The notes: generated by a model from the sequence alone, not told the origin. 64,000 nt of DNA from Leptospirales bacterium (GCA_019694655.1 JAIBBN010000001.1:502501-566500); one strand, 5' to 3'. Positions 10,122-19,287 are shown, counted from the stretch's first letter. Translations and numbers: made by a program.

Positions 10122-11747
10122 CTAGTCTGGCTGCATAGTACGGCTCGACTGGCTGAAGGCGGCGGCCCTATCATTCAGGCGACCGTTGACACGCAGCAGC
10201 GACTGTCCGGCGGCGCGCAAGATCTCGGAAGAGTGGACAATCGATTCCGACGACTTATTGAGCGAGTCGATCGCCGCCAGAATTTCGCGAACGCCATTCA
10301 TCTGTTCCTGCGTGGCGTCGCGCATTTCACGGGCCAGATTCTGGATGGCGCCGGTCTGCTGGACCGACTGATCGCTGGCCGCGCTCTGCTCGCCGACCAT
10401 TGCATGCACCTGGCGGATCAGTGCGGCGATATCCTTGATGCCGGCGATGATACCCTGGATTGCGCCCACCGTTTCGGCGATCGACTGCACGCCGCTCTCG
10501 GTAACCGCCTGCGTATCGCGGATGAGTTTTTCGATTTCACGGGCATTGCGGCTGGAGAGTTCGGCCAGCTTGCCCACCTCATCGGCGACCACCGAAAAAC
10601 CGCGGCCCTCTTCGCCGGCTCGCGCCGCCTCGATGGCGGCATTCAATGCCAGCAGGTTGGTCTTGTCGGCAATGCCATTGATGACCGTGACGATATCGGC
10701 GACTTTGTTGGAGCTGCTCTGAATACTCTGGATGATGTCGCCGGCCCGTTGCAGCTCCTTCTCGCCGCGCACTGCCGCTTCAATGGTGTTGTCTCCCTTG
10801 CGCGTCGCCTCCTGGCTGGCGGCCTGGATGCGACGGACCAGCGTATCGAGCGATTGCATGCTGGCAGCGCTGGTTTCGCAGAGTTCATCCTGAGCCTGCG
10901 CCTGGTCGGCGATCGATTTGATCGACGCGCTCATTTCTTCCATCGTGGCGGAGGTTTCCTCGATGGCCGCCATCTGATTGCGACTGCGATCTTCATTGTC
11001 GGCGGTGCTGTTGTTGATATCCTGAACGATCTGATTCAAATCCCTGGCATTGCTGCCAATCTCGTCGAGCAGCTGCGTAAGCGAACCAAGGTGGCCGCGA
11101 GCGTCCCCTTCCAGCCTGGACATCATTGCCAGCAGTCGACGGACATGACGTCCGCCGGCGAAGATCGCCACGCCAAGGCCGATCAAGAATAGTTCGACTA
11201 CCACGATAGTCGTAAGGCTTAGCGCGCGTTGCGCGGCATCGGTCGAGGAAATAACCAGCGGAACGCCGGCATAGAGCCAGATGGCAAGATCAACGCCGAG
11301 ATAGGTCAGCGCAAAAATAGCGGTGGATACCAGCGTATAGCGCGGCAAAAAACGCAGCGCTGTGTTGGCCAACAGCATGAAGAAAGCGGCATTCAATGGA
11401 ATATTGTGGTGCGAAAAGGTAGGATCGGCATCAGGGACGAAGACATACGAAGCACAGACGGTGAAGGCCGCCGCCGCTTCCGCCACAGTGAAGAAGTACT
11501 TGAGCGGCGAACGATACAGCCCGGCCAGCTGGATGATCCAGGATGTCGCAAAGAGCAGCGGAAATACTGCTACGCCGCCGGCGTAGTAGGGCAGCAGTTC
11601 GTCGCTTATGCCTCCGGTGGAATAAGACAACGCCGTGCCCAGGCCAAAGAGCGCGCCCAGGAAGAGTCGAACGTAGTTTGCCGAACGTTCGCCTCGCGTT
11701 TCCAGATCAAGGACTTGATCGACCATGGTGGCGGAAACCTGTTTCAT
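10122..11747 (-). CDS. Methyl-accepting chemotaxis protein with multi-pass membrane sensor
   Basis: A 541-residue chemoreceptor. The N-terminal half has about six transmembrane segments (residues 20-205) instead of the usual two with a periplasmic domain, so sensing is likely within or near the membrane. The C-terminal half is a long coiled-coil signalling domain with the conserved hairpin tip IADKTNLLALNAAIEAARAG and GRGFSVVADEV, which binds CheA and CheW. ATG at 11747 has GGAG upstream. A longer frame to 11894 is open, but its extra residues look unlike the family. It lies about 30 kb from the che operon and likely feeds it. Confidence 0.88.
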   Translation of the reverse strand: MKQVSATMVDQVLDLETRGERSANYVRLFLGALFGLGTALSYSTGGISDELLPYYAGGVAVFPLLFATSWIIQLAGLYRSPLKYFFTVAEAAAAFTVCASYVFVPDADPTFSHHNIPLNAAFFMLLANTALRFLPRYTLVSTAIFALTYLGVDLAIWLYAGVPLVISSTDAAQRALSLTTIVVVELFLIGLGVAIFAGGRHVRRLLAMMSRLEGDARGHLGSLTQLLDEIGSNARDLNQIVQDINNSTADNEDRSRNQMAAIEETSATMEEMSASIKSIADQAQAQDELCETSAASMQSLDTLVRRIQAASQEATRKGDNTIEAAVRGEKELQRAGDIIQSIQSSSNKVADIVTVINGIADKTNLLALNAAIEAARAGEEGRGFSVVADEVGKLAELSSRNAREIEKLIRDTQAVTESGVQSIAETVGAIQGIIAGIKDIAALIRQVHAMVGEQSAASDQSVQQTGAIQNLAREMRDATQEQMNGVREILAAIDSLNKSSESIVHSSEILRAAGQSLLRVNGRLNDRAAAFSQSSRTMQPD

Positions 11748-11947
11748 GAAATCTCCATCGCGTGCGTCGGCCTGCAACGGCAGGGCAACCTCCGCCGCTG
11801 CGAACGCCGGTGCGCGCAAGGCGGCGGAGGAAATCCGCTCGTTTCGAGGAAGCCTGGCCGAGCGCCGCCCGACGGCAAGGAAAATGTCAACCATCGCGAA
11901 GGTCGCCGAGACTTGACCGGCGCAAGCGTCGCTGGAACCCTGCCGGA

Positions 11948-13051
11948 ATGTCCGTTCGCCGCCCGATTGCTCTCTTGGTCCTGGAAAACGGCGCCGTATT
12001 TCGCGGTCGGTCCTTTGGCTACGAGACGGACGCCCTTGGCGAGGCTTGCTTCAACACAAGTATGACAGGCTACCAGGAGATCCTGACCGATCCCTCCTAC
12101 TGTCGGCAAATTGTAACTCTGACCTATCCGATGATTGGCAACTACGGCGTTTGCCAGGCGGAAATGGAATCAGCCCGCATTCAGGCCGCCGGGCTGGTGG
12201 TGAAGGAATACGTTGCACAGCCCAGCAATTTCAACGCCGAGCGCAATCTCGCCGAGTTCCTGCAGGAGTACCGCACTCCGGCCATGGACGGCATCGATAC
12301 GCGCCGTCTGACCTTGATGCTGCGCAAGGAAGGCGCCATGCGCAGCGGGCTCTTTGTAGGCCGCGACTATCATCCGGATATGCTGGAGGCGGTGCGCCAA
12401 TCGCCGGAGATGAGCGGTCAGGACCTGGCCAGCGTGGTCAGCGCCAGGGCCGCTTACAATTTTGGCGAACAGAGCGGAAAGAAATATCGCGTAGCCGTTC
12501 TTGACTTTGGCGTAAAGACCAACATCCTGCGCATGCTTGATCGCGCTGGCTTTGCGGTGCGCGTCTACCCGGCGGACATTCGCTGGCCCGAGCTGTCCGC
12601 GGAAAGCCCGGACGCCTTTTTTCTGTCCAACGGTCCCGGCGACCCCGAACCGCTGCAGTACGCTGTAGAGACGGTGCGCGCCATCATCGATTCTCGCAAG
12701 CCAGTCTTTGGCATCTGTCTGGGGCATCAATTGATTGGCCTGGCCTCCGGCCGGCATACTTTCAAATTGAAGTTTGGCCATCGCGGCGGCAATCAGCCGG
12801 TAAAAAACCAGCTGACCGGACAGGTTGAAATTACTTCGCAAAACCATGGCTTTGCGGTGGCCGCCGAGGGCGAGGGCGGCGTACGCATCACGCATACCAA
12901 TTTGAATGATCAAACGGTGGAGGGTTTTCGCGCTGAAGATCGACCGATCATGAGCGTTCAGTACCATCCCGAAGCCAGCCCCGGTCCCCATGATGCAGCC
13001 TACCTCTTTGACGAATTCTATCAGATGGTGGAACAGAACGCGGCCAGCTGA
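11948..13051 (+). CDS. carA: Carbamoyl-phosphate synthase small subunit
   Basis: A 367-residue glutaminase subunit that supplies ammonia to CarB for carbamoyl phosphate (pyrimidine and arginine synthesis). The N-terminal CPSase_sm_chain domain contains FNTSMTGYQEILTDPSY. The C-terminal class I amidotransferase has the nucleophile Cys257 in FGICLGHQL, with His340 and Glu342 in YHPEASPGPHD. ATG at 11948 fits the family N-terminus (IALLVLENGAVFRG); an open frame reaches 11762 but the added residues are low-complexity basic. carB is not in the window. The following dihydrouridine synthase gene overlaps its 3' end. Confidence 0.95.
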   Translation: MSVRRPIALLVLENGAVFRGRSFGYETDALGEACFNTSMTGYQEILTDPSYCRQIVTLTYPMIGNYGVCQAEMESARIQAAGLVVKEYVAQPSNFNAERNLAEFLQEYRTPAMDGIDTRRLTLMLRKEGAMRSGLFVGRDYHPDMLEAVRQSPEMSGQDLASVVSARAAYNFGEQSGKKYRVAVLDFGVKTNILRMLDRAGFAVRVYPADIRWPELSAESPDAFFLSNGPGDPEPLQYAVETVRAIIDSRKPVFGICLGHQLIGLASGRHTFKLKFGHRGGNQPVKNQLTGQVEITSQNHGFAVAAEGEGGVRITHTNLNDQTVEGFRAEDRPIMSVQYHPEASPGPHDAAYLFDEFYQMVEQNAAS

Positions 13052-14042
13052 TGCGCCGGCCGCTCCTGCCGCTGGCTTTCAGTATGGCAAGCTCCGCCTG
13101 CAGGGCCGGGCGACGCTGGCGCCGATGGCCGGCGTTTCCGACAGCCCCTGCCGCCGACTGGCCCGAAGACACGGCAGTGCGCTGAGCTGGACCGAATTTG
13201 TTTCTGCAGACTATCTGGTTGCCGGCGACCCGGAGGCCAGAAAGCATTTCCAGTTTGTCCGCGAAGAGCGACCGATTCTTTTTCAGATCTTTGGCGCCGA
13301 TCCGCGTCGCTTGCTGCGCGCGCTGCAGATCGCCGAGGAATTTGAGCCGGATGGCATCGATTTGAATATGGGCTGCAGCGTTGCGGCGGTGGCCGGCAAG
13401 GGCGCCGGGGCCGGAATGTTACGCAACGTGGCGCGCACAGCGGCAATCTTCGAGCGCCTGGCGCGTCGCAGCCAGCGGCCCCTGAGCGCCAAGATCCGCC
13501 TGGGCTGGGATGAATCCACGCTGGTGCATGTGGAACTGGCGCGCGCTTTAGAACAAAGCGGCGCTGCGATGATTACGGTTCACGGTCGCACAAAGGCGCA
13601 GGGTTACTCCGGGCGCGCCAACTGGCAGCGCATTGCCGAGTTGAAAGATGCCGTTTCCATTCCGGTGCTGGGCAGCGGCGATGTGCAGAGCCTGGCCGAA
13701 GCCGAACTTCGCATCCGTGAAAGCGGCGTAGACGGCGTCTTGATTGGTCGCGCCGCAATCGGAAATCCATGGATCTTTGCCGGTCCAGGCCGTCCGGACG
13801 AAGCGCAGATTCTGGCCGTGTGCCTGCAGCACTGGCGCTGGGCCAGGGAGGCGCATGGCAAGGGCGCTCTGCGGCCCTTCCGCAAGCATCTGGCCCGCTA
13901 CCTGAGTCATAGCGCGCATTTGCAGCGCTGGCGCCTGGCCTTGCTGCAGGAAGAGCAGCCCGACAGCCTGGAGCGCATACTCCTTGACCTGCTCCAGCGC
14001 TTCGCCTCCGCTGATCGCAGAGGAACTCATGACCTGGCCTGA
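12990..14042 (+). CDS. tRNA-dihydrouridine synthase
   Basis: An FMN-dependent Dus enzyme (about 320-350 residues) that reduces uridine to dihydrouridine in tRNA. Seen: the FMN-site start LAPMAGVSDSPCR, catalytic Cys129 in LNMGCS, HGRTKAQGYSGRANW, and GSGDVQS followed by GVLIGRAAIGNPWIF. The usual GCP is GCS here, with the catalytic Cys kept. No start codon lies between the carA stop and the conserved domain, so translation must begin inside carA: ATG at 12990 or 12993, or TTG at 13008. This is an overlap of 44-62 bp. Which Dus type it is cannot be fixed from sequence. Confidence 0.9.
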   Translation: MMQPTSLTNSIRWWNRTRPADAPAAPAAGFQYGKLRLQGRATLAPMAGVSDSPCRRLARRHGSALSWTEFVSADYLVAGDPEARKHFQFVREERPILFQIFGADPRRLLRALQIAEEFEPDGIDLNMGCSVAAVAGKGAGAGMLRNVARTAAIFERLARRSQRPLSAKIRLGWDESTLVHVELARALEQSGAAMITVHGRTKAQGYSGRANWQRIAELKDAVSIPVLGSGDVQSLAEAELRIRESGVDGVLIGRAAIGNPWIFAGPGRPDEAQILAVCLQHWRWAREAHGKGALRPFRKHLARYLSHSAHLQRWRLALLQEEQPDSLERILLDLLQRFASADRRGTHDLA

Positions 14043-15096
14043 TGCATTCGCTCCGCGCCTATCGCTGCGCCTTGCGCTGCTGCTGCTCTTGCCGGCGATG
14101 CTGCTTGCCGGCGGATGTCGCTCCACATCCAATCGCGCTAGCGGCGATCCCGGCGATGAAGATGATGAGCCTGGCGTCGGGGCCTCTGGCGAGTTGAGCC
14201 CGCCGCCAGGCAGCGCCATCGTCAATCGTGTGCGCATCGTCGTTGGCCAGGAAGCCATTACCGATCTGGATCTGCGCGTGGCCGCAGACAAGCTGCGTCG
14301 CGCCAATCGTTTGCGCGGCAGAAGCCCGGAGGCAGCCGCAGCGGACTTTCTGATCGAACGGGCCATTGTGGAAATCGAGGCCCGGCAGGAATCGATCCTG
14401 GTATCCGAAGAACGCATGCAAACCGAGGTGCGCCGGCGCATGCAATTTGCAGGCGTCCTGAACGAAGAGGACTTCCACAAGCGCGTGGAGCGCGAGTCAG
14501 GTTTGCCCTGGGATGTTTGGTACGACGACTTGCGCTTTGAAATCATCAAACGTCAATTGATACAGGTGAAGATCACCGTCCCACAGGCAACGGACAGCGA
14601 GATCGAACAGTTCTACCGTCGCAATCGCGAGCGCGTTGGTTTTGAGGTCCGCTACCGTGAAATGATCTTCGCACCTCGCGACGGCAGCATCGCGGAAGAA
14701 AGTCGCATTGCACAATTGGCCGGCGACGCTTACAATCGCGCTGCGGGCGCTCCGGCCAACTTTGGAACTCTGGCGCAATCGATCGAGGGCAATGTATCGC
14801 CGCTGCGCGCCATTGGCGGCCTGCACGATTTTGCCGGGATCCAGGAAATTGCCGAAAGCGATCAGAATGTGGCCGGCATTTTGTTCAATACGCCGGTTGG
14901 CTCCGTGTCCCGTCCCTTTCGCGACGCGCGCGGACGCTACACGATTGTCAAAGTTGAGGCGCGTCGTCCCATTCCGCTGGATAAGATTCGCGATCTGATT
15001 CGCGATCGGCTCTACTTTGAAAAGGAAGGCGAAGCATTTGAGGAATGGATCGCCCGCCGCAAACGCGAGGTTGCGGTGCAACGTCCTGGCGGCTGA
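14029..15096 (+). CDS. SurA-like peptidyl-prolyl isomerase lipoprotein
   Basis: A 355-residue exported protein. The signal (LALLLLLPAMLLAGGC) ends in a clear lipobox with Cys about 30. An acidic linker follows. A SurA_N-type chaperone domain (about 65-185, containing VNRVRIVVGQEAIT) precedes a PPIC/parvulin domain (about 190-340). It probably helps outer-membrane proteins fold in the periplasm. ATG at 14029 has GAGGA upstream and overlaps the preceding gene by 14 bp. Its stop shares a base with the next start (TGATG). The order SurA-like then spiro-SPASM is what I recall from Leptospira genomes. Confidence 0.85.
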   Translation: MTWPDAFAPRLSLRLALLLLLPAMLLAGGCRSTSNRASGDPGDEDDEPGVGASGELSPPPGSAIVNRVRIVVGQEAITDLDLRVAADKLRRANRLRGRSPEAAAADFLIERAIVEIEARQESILVSEERMQTEVRRRMQFAGVLNEEDFHKRVERESGLPWDVWYDDLRFEIIKRQLIQVKITVPQATDSEIEQFYRRNRERVGFEVRYREMIFAPRDGSIAEESRIAQLAGDAYNRAAGAPANFGTLAQSIEGNVSPLRAIGGLHDFAGIQEIAESDQNVAGILFNTPVGSVSRPFRDARGRYTIVKVEARRPIPLDKIRDLIRDRLYFEKEGEAFEEWIARRKREVAVQRPGG

Positions 15097-16556
15097 TGGC
15101 TGAACTGCGCGCCCTTCTTTTCTGGGTCAGCGAGGAAGGCGATCGCGATGCAAGCGATCTGCGCTCTGCTGCGCTGCTGGCGGCGGCGCGCGCCTATCCA
15201 GGCGTTGCGATCTTCTGCAATCGGCCAGGCGCCGGCGTTGAAAGCTGTTCCTCGTCCTTGCTGGAGGCGTTGCAGGCTTTGCTCCCGCCGGGGATGGACG
15301 ATCCACAGGATAGCATCGCTCTGTTTTACGATTGGACGCCGATGCTGATCGACGCGCTGTGCGCCGAAGCGCTCAGCCGACACATGCGCTACTTCGCCCA
15401 CTTTACGCGCAGCGACAATGCGCCAGGCGGCGTTGTGCCGGATCTGGTCTCGCGCGAGTGCGTGGCGGAAATCGGCGCTCCAATTGCATCGCTCCGCGAA
15501 TATGTGGAAAGAAACATTGAAAAATTGGATGTCGAGTTCTTGTTTCAACAGCCAGATTTGCGTCAGTATCGACTGGACTTCAGCAGCGCCAGCGCTCGCT
15601 CAAGATTGCTGGCGCGACAGGCGCTGGCGGCATCGTGGAAGGATCTGCCGCAACTGCATGAGTGGCTGAGAGCCCATCCCGAGTTATTGCGACCGGCGCC
15701 GGCCTTTCTGGAAGTCGAACTGTGCAGCGCCAGTCGACGCGGCCTGCGCGCCAGCTACCTCCCGCCGCCGCCCGCTGAATATGCACCGCAGATGAACGAC
15801 CGGTTGATCGATCGGCTGCTGGCTGCCTTCACAGCCGCGCCGCTGGCCGAAGATTTGAGCGTATCCCTGACCGGCGCCGGCGAGCCGCTGGATCATCCGC
15901 GTCTGCTTGAGGTGCTGCGCGCGGCGCTGGCCTCCTCGGCCGTAGTTCAGGTGTTTCTGGAAAGTTTTGGCGCCGACCTCGACCTGTCCAGATTTCAGGA
16001 ACTCTGTGCCCTGCCTGGCGCACAGAAACTGCGTTTGATTGTTCGTCTGTCGACGCTGCGCGGCGAGCGTTACGCTCGCTTCTACGGCGTCGATGCCCTG
16101 AGTATGACGCTGCAGAATCTGGATGCAATTGCCGCCGCGTCCGGCACAGCGCGCCCCTTTCCGGTCTATGTGGAGATGCTACGTCTCAAGGAAACGGAAG
16201 ACGAGGTCCAGGCCTTCTTTGATCGCTTCGAGGGCGGCCCGCTGATTCCGCTCTTAAACAAGTACAACAGTTACGCCGGCCGGCTTGCCGACCGCAAGGC
16301 AGCCGATCTTTCGCCAATCGAGCGCTCCTTTTGCTGGCATCTGGCGCGGGACATCTATCTTAACGTGGAAGGCCGGATGCCGCTCTGCAAGCAGGATCTC
16401 TATGCCGAGGGCGCCTCGCAATCGCTACTGGATGCCGATATTTTTGCGGCCTTTGCGGCGCATGCTGCGGCGCACGCCGCAAGCTTTGGCGGGCAGCATG
16501 AACAGGTCGGCGCGCCGTGCTTGCAGTGCGACGAATGGTTCACCTTCAATGCTTAG
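15096..16556 (+). CDS. Spiro-SPASM protein (degenerate radical-SAM-like)
   Basis: A 486-residue protein matching my memory of the spirochaete-restricted spiro-SPASM family. The N-terminal region (1-200) is nucleotidyltransferase-like, with a segment FTRSDNAPGGVVPDLVSREC. The middle (about 203-430) looks like a radical-SAM barrel (LEVELCSAS, SLTGAGEPLDHP). The C-terminus has SPASM-type cysteines (MPLCKQD and PCLQCDEW). Only the first cysteine (Cys210) of CxxxCxxC remains; positions 214 and 217 are Arg and Leu, so a SAM-cleaving iron-sulfur cluster is unlikely. It is translationally coupled to the SurA-like gene. Function is unknown. Confidence 0.78.
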   Translation: MAELRALLFWVSEEGDRDASDLRSAALLAAARAYPGVAIFCNRPGAGVESCSSSLLEALQALLPPGMDDPQDSIALFYDWTPMLIDALCAEALSRHMRYFAHFTRSDNAPGGVVPDLVSRECVAEIGAPIASLREYVERNIEKLDVEFLFQQPDLRQYRLDFSSASARSRLLARQALAASWKDLPQLHEWLRAHPELLRPAPAFLEVELCSASRRGLRASYLPPPPAEYAPQMNDRLIDRLLAAFTAAPLAEDLSVSLTGAGEPLDHPRLLEVLRAALASSAVVQVFLESFGADLDLSRFQELCALPGAQKLRLIVRLSTLRGERYARFYGVDALSMTLQNLDAIAAASGTARPFPVYVEMLRLKETEDEVQAFFDRFEGGPLIPLLNKYNSYAGRLADRKAADLSPIERSFCWHLARDIYLNVEGRMPLCKQDLYAEGASQSLLDADIFAAFAAHAAAHAASFGGQHEQVGAPCLQCDEWFTFNA

Positions 16557-16568
16557 TTGCGGCGCATC

Positions 16569-17555
16569 CTAAGGCAAGAAACGCGCTCGTTCCGAGGCCG
16601 TAGGCATCCGACAACGATCGTGTTTTCCAAACCACTGGTAGCGACGACTGGCCAGGGCATCGTAAGCGGCGTCGCGCAGCTGGCGCGGGATCAGGCGAAG
16701 CAAAAAGGCCAGGCCCCAGATTCCGCCAAGGTATTCGGCGGCGCGAATCGCGGCGCTGCTGCGCAGATGAAGACCGGCGCCGTCTTCCAGAGCAAAGCTT
16801 TGCAGCTCGCTGCGCAGGGCCTCCGGCAGGCGCTTGCTTGCATAGTTTCCCTGCAGGGGCGTAAAGCGCAGCTTCTGTGCAAAATCCTCGGCCAGAAAGA
16901 AGTCGACTGCGGCATTGCATAGCCCGCAGACGCCATCAAAGAAGACGACCGGCGGGGAATCGCTGCTGGCGCGACGACCGGGGAGCAGCCGTCGATCCAG
17001 GAGCAAGGGAAGAAAGACCAGCACCCACGGCAGCAGGTTGAAGAAATAGAGCGGCAACAATGCCAGCGCCGTCGCCGAAAATAGGGCAATCAAAACCATC
17101 CGGCGCTGTTGCCCCCGAGTCATAATCCAGGACTGGCCGCTGGAAAAGGGCGACCAGCAGTCGCCGGCAGGCGCCAGCAGGAGCGCCAGACCGGGAGCGC
17201 TCTGCAGCACAAAGAACAGGGCCACGGAAGGCGAGAGGCTGAGCGCCGGCGGACCATTCGACCACGCGGCATGATGCAGCACAAATTGGCCATGGAGGAC
17301 GGCCAACCACGGACCAAGCGCCAGCAGCGCGCCGCCCGCTCGCCTGGCCCATCCAGCCAGGGCCAGGAGCGCGCCAAGGGCCGCGCAGCCGTAGGCAATG
17401 CTGTGCGCCACGGCGGCGGCCATTCCGCCGGGGTGTTTCAGAATGACAGCCTCCAGCGCGCCGTAGAGATTCGGTAAATAGAGCTGCAGCGCAAGCAGGC
17501 CGCAGAGCAGGCGAAAGATTGCAAACTGACGGATGCTGATTGTGCCTGGGTACAT
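16569..17555 (-). CDS. Membrane protein fused to a DCC1-type (DUF393) thiol-redox domain
   Basis: A 328-residue protein. Residues 1-190 hold about five or six transmembrane segments, with an opening (ISIRQFAIFRLLCGLLALQL) like HTTM membrane domains. Residues 200-325 are a DUF393/DCC1 domain with the namesake VVFFDGVCGLCN, whose Cys210 and Cys213 form a CxxC. It ends with the family's typical RYQWFGKHDRCRMP. A thiol-disulfide or electron-transfer role tied to the membrane is likely, but not shown. It ends 12 bp from the convergent spiro-SPASM gene and is divergent from the cytidylyltransferase. Confidence 0.8.
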   Translation of the reverse strand: MYPGTISIRQFAIFRLLCGLLALQLYLPNLYGALEAVILKHPGGMAAAVAHSIAYGCAALGALLALAGWARRAGGALLALGPWLAVLHGQFVLHHAAWSNGPPALSLSPSVALFFVLQSAPGLALLLAPAGDCWSPFSSGQSWIMTRGQQRRMVLIALFSATALALLPLYFFNLLPWVLVFLPLLLDRRLLPGRRASSDSPPVVFFDGVCGLCNAAVDFFLAEDFAQKLRFTPLQGNYASKRLPEALRSELQSFALEDGAGLHLRSSAAIRAAEYLGGIWGLAFLLRLIPRQLRDAAYDALASRRYQWFGKHDRCRMPTASERARFLP

Positions 17556-17644
17556 AGCTCGTGGAATGCGCAGCAGGCGAGCAATCGTCTGGAGCGCCCT
17601 GTGAGCAATGTCCAGTTCCTCGCCCGGTCAGACGATACAAAACT

Positions 17645-18391
17645 GTGAGCCGTCCCGACGCCGCCATCCTGATTCAGGCCCGCAGCGGCTCACAGCGCCT
17701 GCCAGGCAAGATCTTTGCGCCGCTGCCCGCTCCCGATGGACTGCCGCTGATCGAACACGTTTACCGCCGCATGCAACAAGTCGAAGCTGGCCTGCCGGTT
17801 CTCTTGCTTTTACCGGAGGGCGATGAAGCCGGCCAGAGATTTGCCAGGGAGCGCGAACTGCAAAGCATGATCGGTCCAGAGGACGACGTGCGCCAGCGTT
17901 ACCGCATCGCGGCGCAAGAGCTGGGCGTAGAATACATCGTGCGCGCCACCGGCGACAATCCGGCGGTCGATGTCGAGGCGGCGCGCGACGCCCTGCAATA
18001 CATTCGCCAGCATGAACTCGACCTCTTTGCCTGGACTGGCCTGCCGCTGGGATGTGGCGTTGAGATTTTTCGAAGCGCGGCGCTGATGCAGGATGGTCAG
18101 ACGCTTCGGCCCGAACATCTGGAGCATGTTAGCGTGCATATTAAGGAGGATCGTCGACGTTTTCGCGTGCAGCACATCGACCATCCGCGGCTTTCCAGCG
18201 CAGAGGCGCAGCGTCTGCGCGTCACTGTAGATGAGGCCGCCGATCTATCGGTAGTAAACGCGATCTTTCAGCAACTTGGCCTGAACTTTGGAACGCTGGA
18301 GCTGCTGGACCTGGCGCAGCGTCAGCCGGAACTATTTGCGGCCAACTCCGAGGTCTTACAACGCAAGGTTGCTTACGGCGGAAGCGATTGA
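17645..18391 (+). CDS. SpsF/NeuA-type cytidylyltransferase
   Basis: A 248-residue nucleotidyltransferase of the CMP-sugar-activating, spore-coat SpsF family. The signature AAILIQARSGSQRLPGK begins near residue 5, and the metal-binding segment RATGDNPAVD is present. The likely start is GTG at 17645; the frame is open to GTG 17561, but that extension is not like the family. It probably activates a sialic-acid-like or other sugar with CTP for surface or flagellar glycans. Its stop overlaps the TTG start of the PseG-like gene, giving a two-gene unit. Confidence 0.82.
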   Translation: MSRPDAAILIQARSGSQRLPGKIFAPLPAPDGLPLIEHVYRRMQQVEAGLPVLLLLPEGDEAGQRFARERELQSMIGPEDDVRQRYRIAAQELGVEYIVRATGDNPAVDVEAARDALQYIRQHELDLFAWTGLPLGCGVEIFRSAALMQDGQTLRPEHLEHVSVHIKEDRRRFRVQHIDHPRLSSAEAQRLRVTVDEAADLSVVNAIFQQLGLNFGTLELLDLAQRQPELFAANSEVLQRKVAYGGSD

Positions 18392-19287
18392 AGCGCAATG
18401 CAAACCTGGCCATTGTTGCCGGCTGTGGAGCGACCTTTGGCAGCGGTCACGAAACGCGCATGTCGCTCTTCTGCGATTATGCAAAGAGCAAACAACAAAC
18501 TGCCGCGCTCTACCAGAGCGAGTCGCCATTGCAGTTGCTGCCGCTCTTGTCTTCTGCTGAAAAATCGCCGGATTTGATCATACTCGACGCTCGCGATGTC
18601 GATCCGCAGCCCTTTGCCAGAATCGCGCCCTGCATCGCCCTGGACAACCGGCATGCCTGTCGCGATGCAAGCAGCCGGCCGGAGCCGCAAGAATTTGCCC
18701 TGATCTTTCACGATACCCTGCCGCATCCGGCAGTGGATCTGGGGCTTGCTCTCAAGAATGCGTTGCTGGCCGATGATCTCTTGCAATGCCGCTACCGGGG
18801 CGCAAGCTCGCAGCTGCTGATCGTTGGCGGACAGTTGCGCTGGCCGATCTACGGCTGGAACTGGCTGCAACATTTGCGGGCCGCAAATCCGGAACTTGAG
18901 TTCTGCTATCTGGGCGCTTCGCCGCCGGCGCCATTGCCCGGCGATTTGCCGCTGCGTGTTCTGCCGCGTATGCCGCGGCGCGAATTTCTGGATTTGCTCT
19001 GCAATGCCCGTGCGGCGCTCGTCTATCCCGGCATGGCGATGCTGGAGGCGTGGCGACTGCAGCTTCCCTTCGCGCTTTATGACGGCGGCAGCGCGGTGCA
19101 CGCCACTTTAGTCGAGGATCTTCGCCAACGTGCAAAGCTGCCGGCGCTCAAGGCCTCCCTGGCTGACAATCCGGCGGTGCTGGACCTTGCCGCTATGGAT
19201 GCCTGTTGCCGCCGCGTTTTTGAGCGCTTTCGTCCTGGAGACCGCGGATTGAGCCGCCTGCTCCAGACGGCGCAAGATCTGCTCTAA
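18388..19287 (+). CDS. PseG/SpsG-like glycosyltransferase-fold protein
   Basis: A 299-residue protein with a GT-B-like layout: N-terminal GCGATFGSGHETRMSLF resembles the G-x-G-H-x-x-R loop of PseG/SpsG nucleotide-sugar hydrolases, and the C-terminal half has YPGMAMLEAWRLQLPFALYD, like the UDP-binding half of that family. The start is probably TTG at 18388, overlapping the cytidylyltransferase stop (TTGA). SpsF-SpsG pairs act in the same nonulosonate-type pathway, which supports the call. Identity to true PseG looks low, so substrate is uncertain. Confidence 0.7.
   Translation: MKRNANLAIVAGCGATFGSGHETRMSLFCDYAKSKQQTAALYQSESPLQLLPLLSSAEKSPDLIILDARDVDPQPFARIAPCIALDNRHACRDASSRPEPQEFALIFHDTLPHPAVDLGLALKNALLADDLLQCRYRGASSQLLIVGGQLRWPIYGWNWLQHLRAANPELEFCYLGASPPAPLPGDLPLRVLPRMPRREFLDLLCNARAALVYPGMAMLEAWRLQLPFALYDGGSAVHATLVEDLRQRAKLPALKASLADNPAVLDLAAMDACCRRVFERFRPGDRGLSRLLQTAQDLL

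Noticed and set aside
11748-11947. Upstream extensions of the chemoreceptor and of carA
   Set aside because: Both frames are open in this GC-rich divergent region, but the added residues are low-complexity Arg/Ala/Pro and precede normal family N-termini with better ribosome-binding sites.
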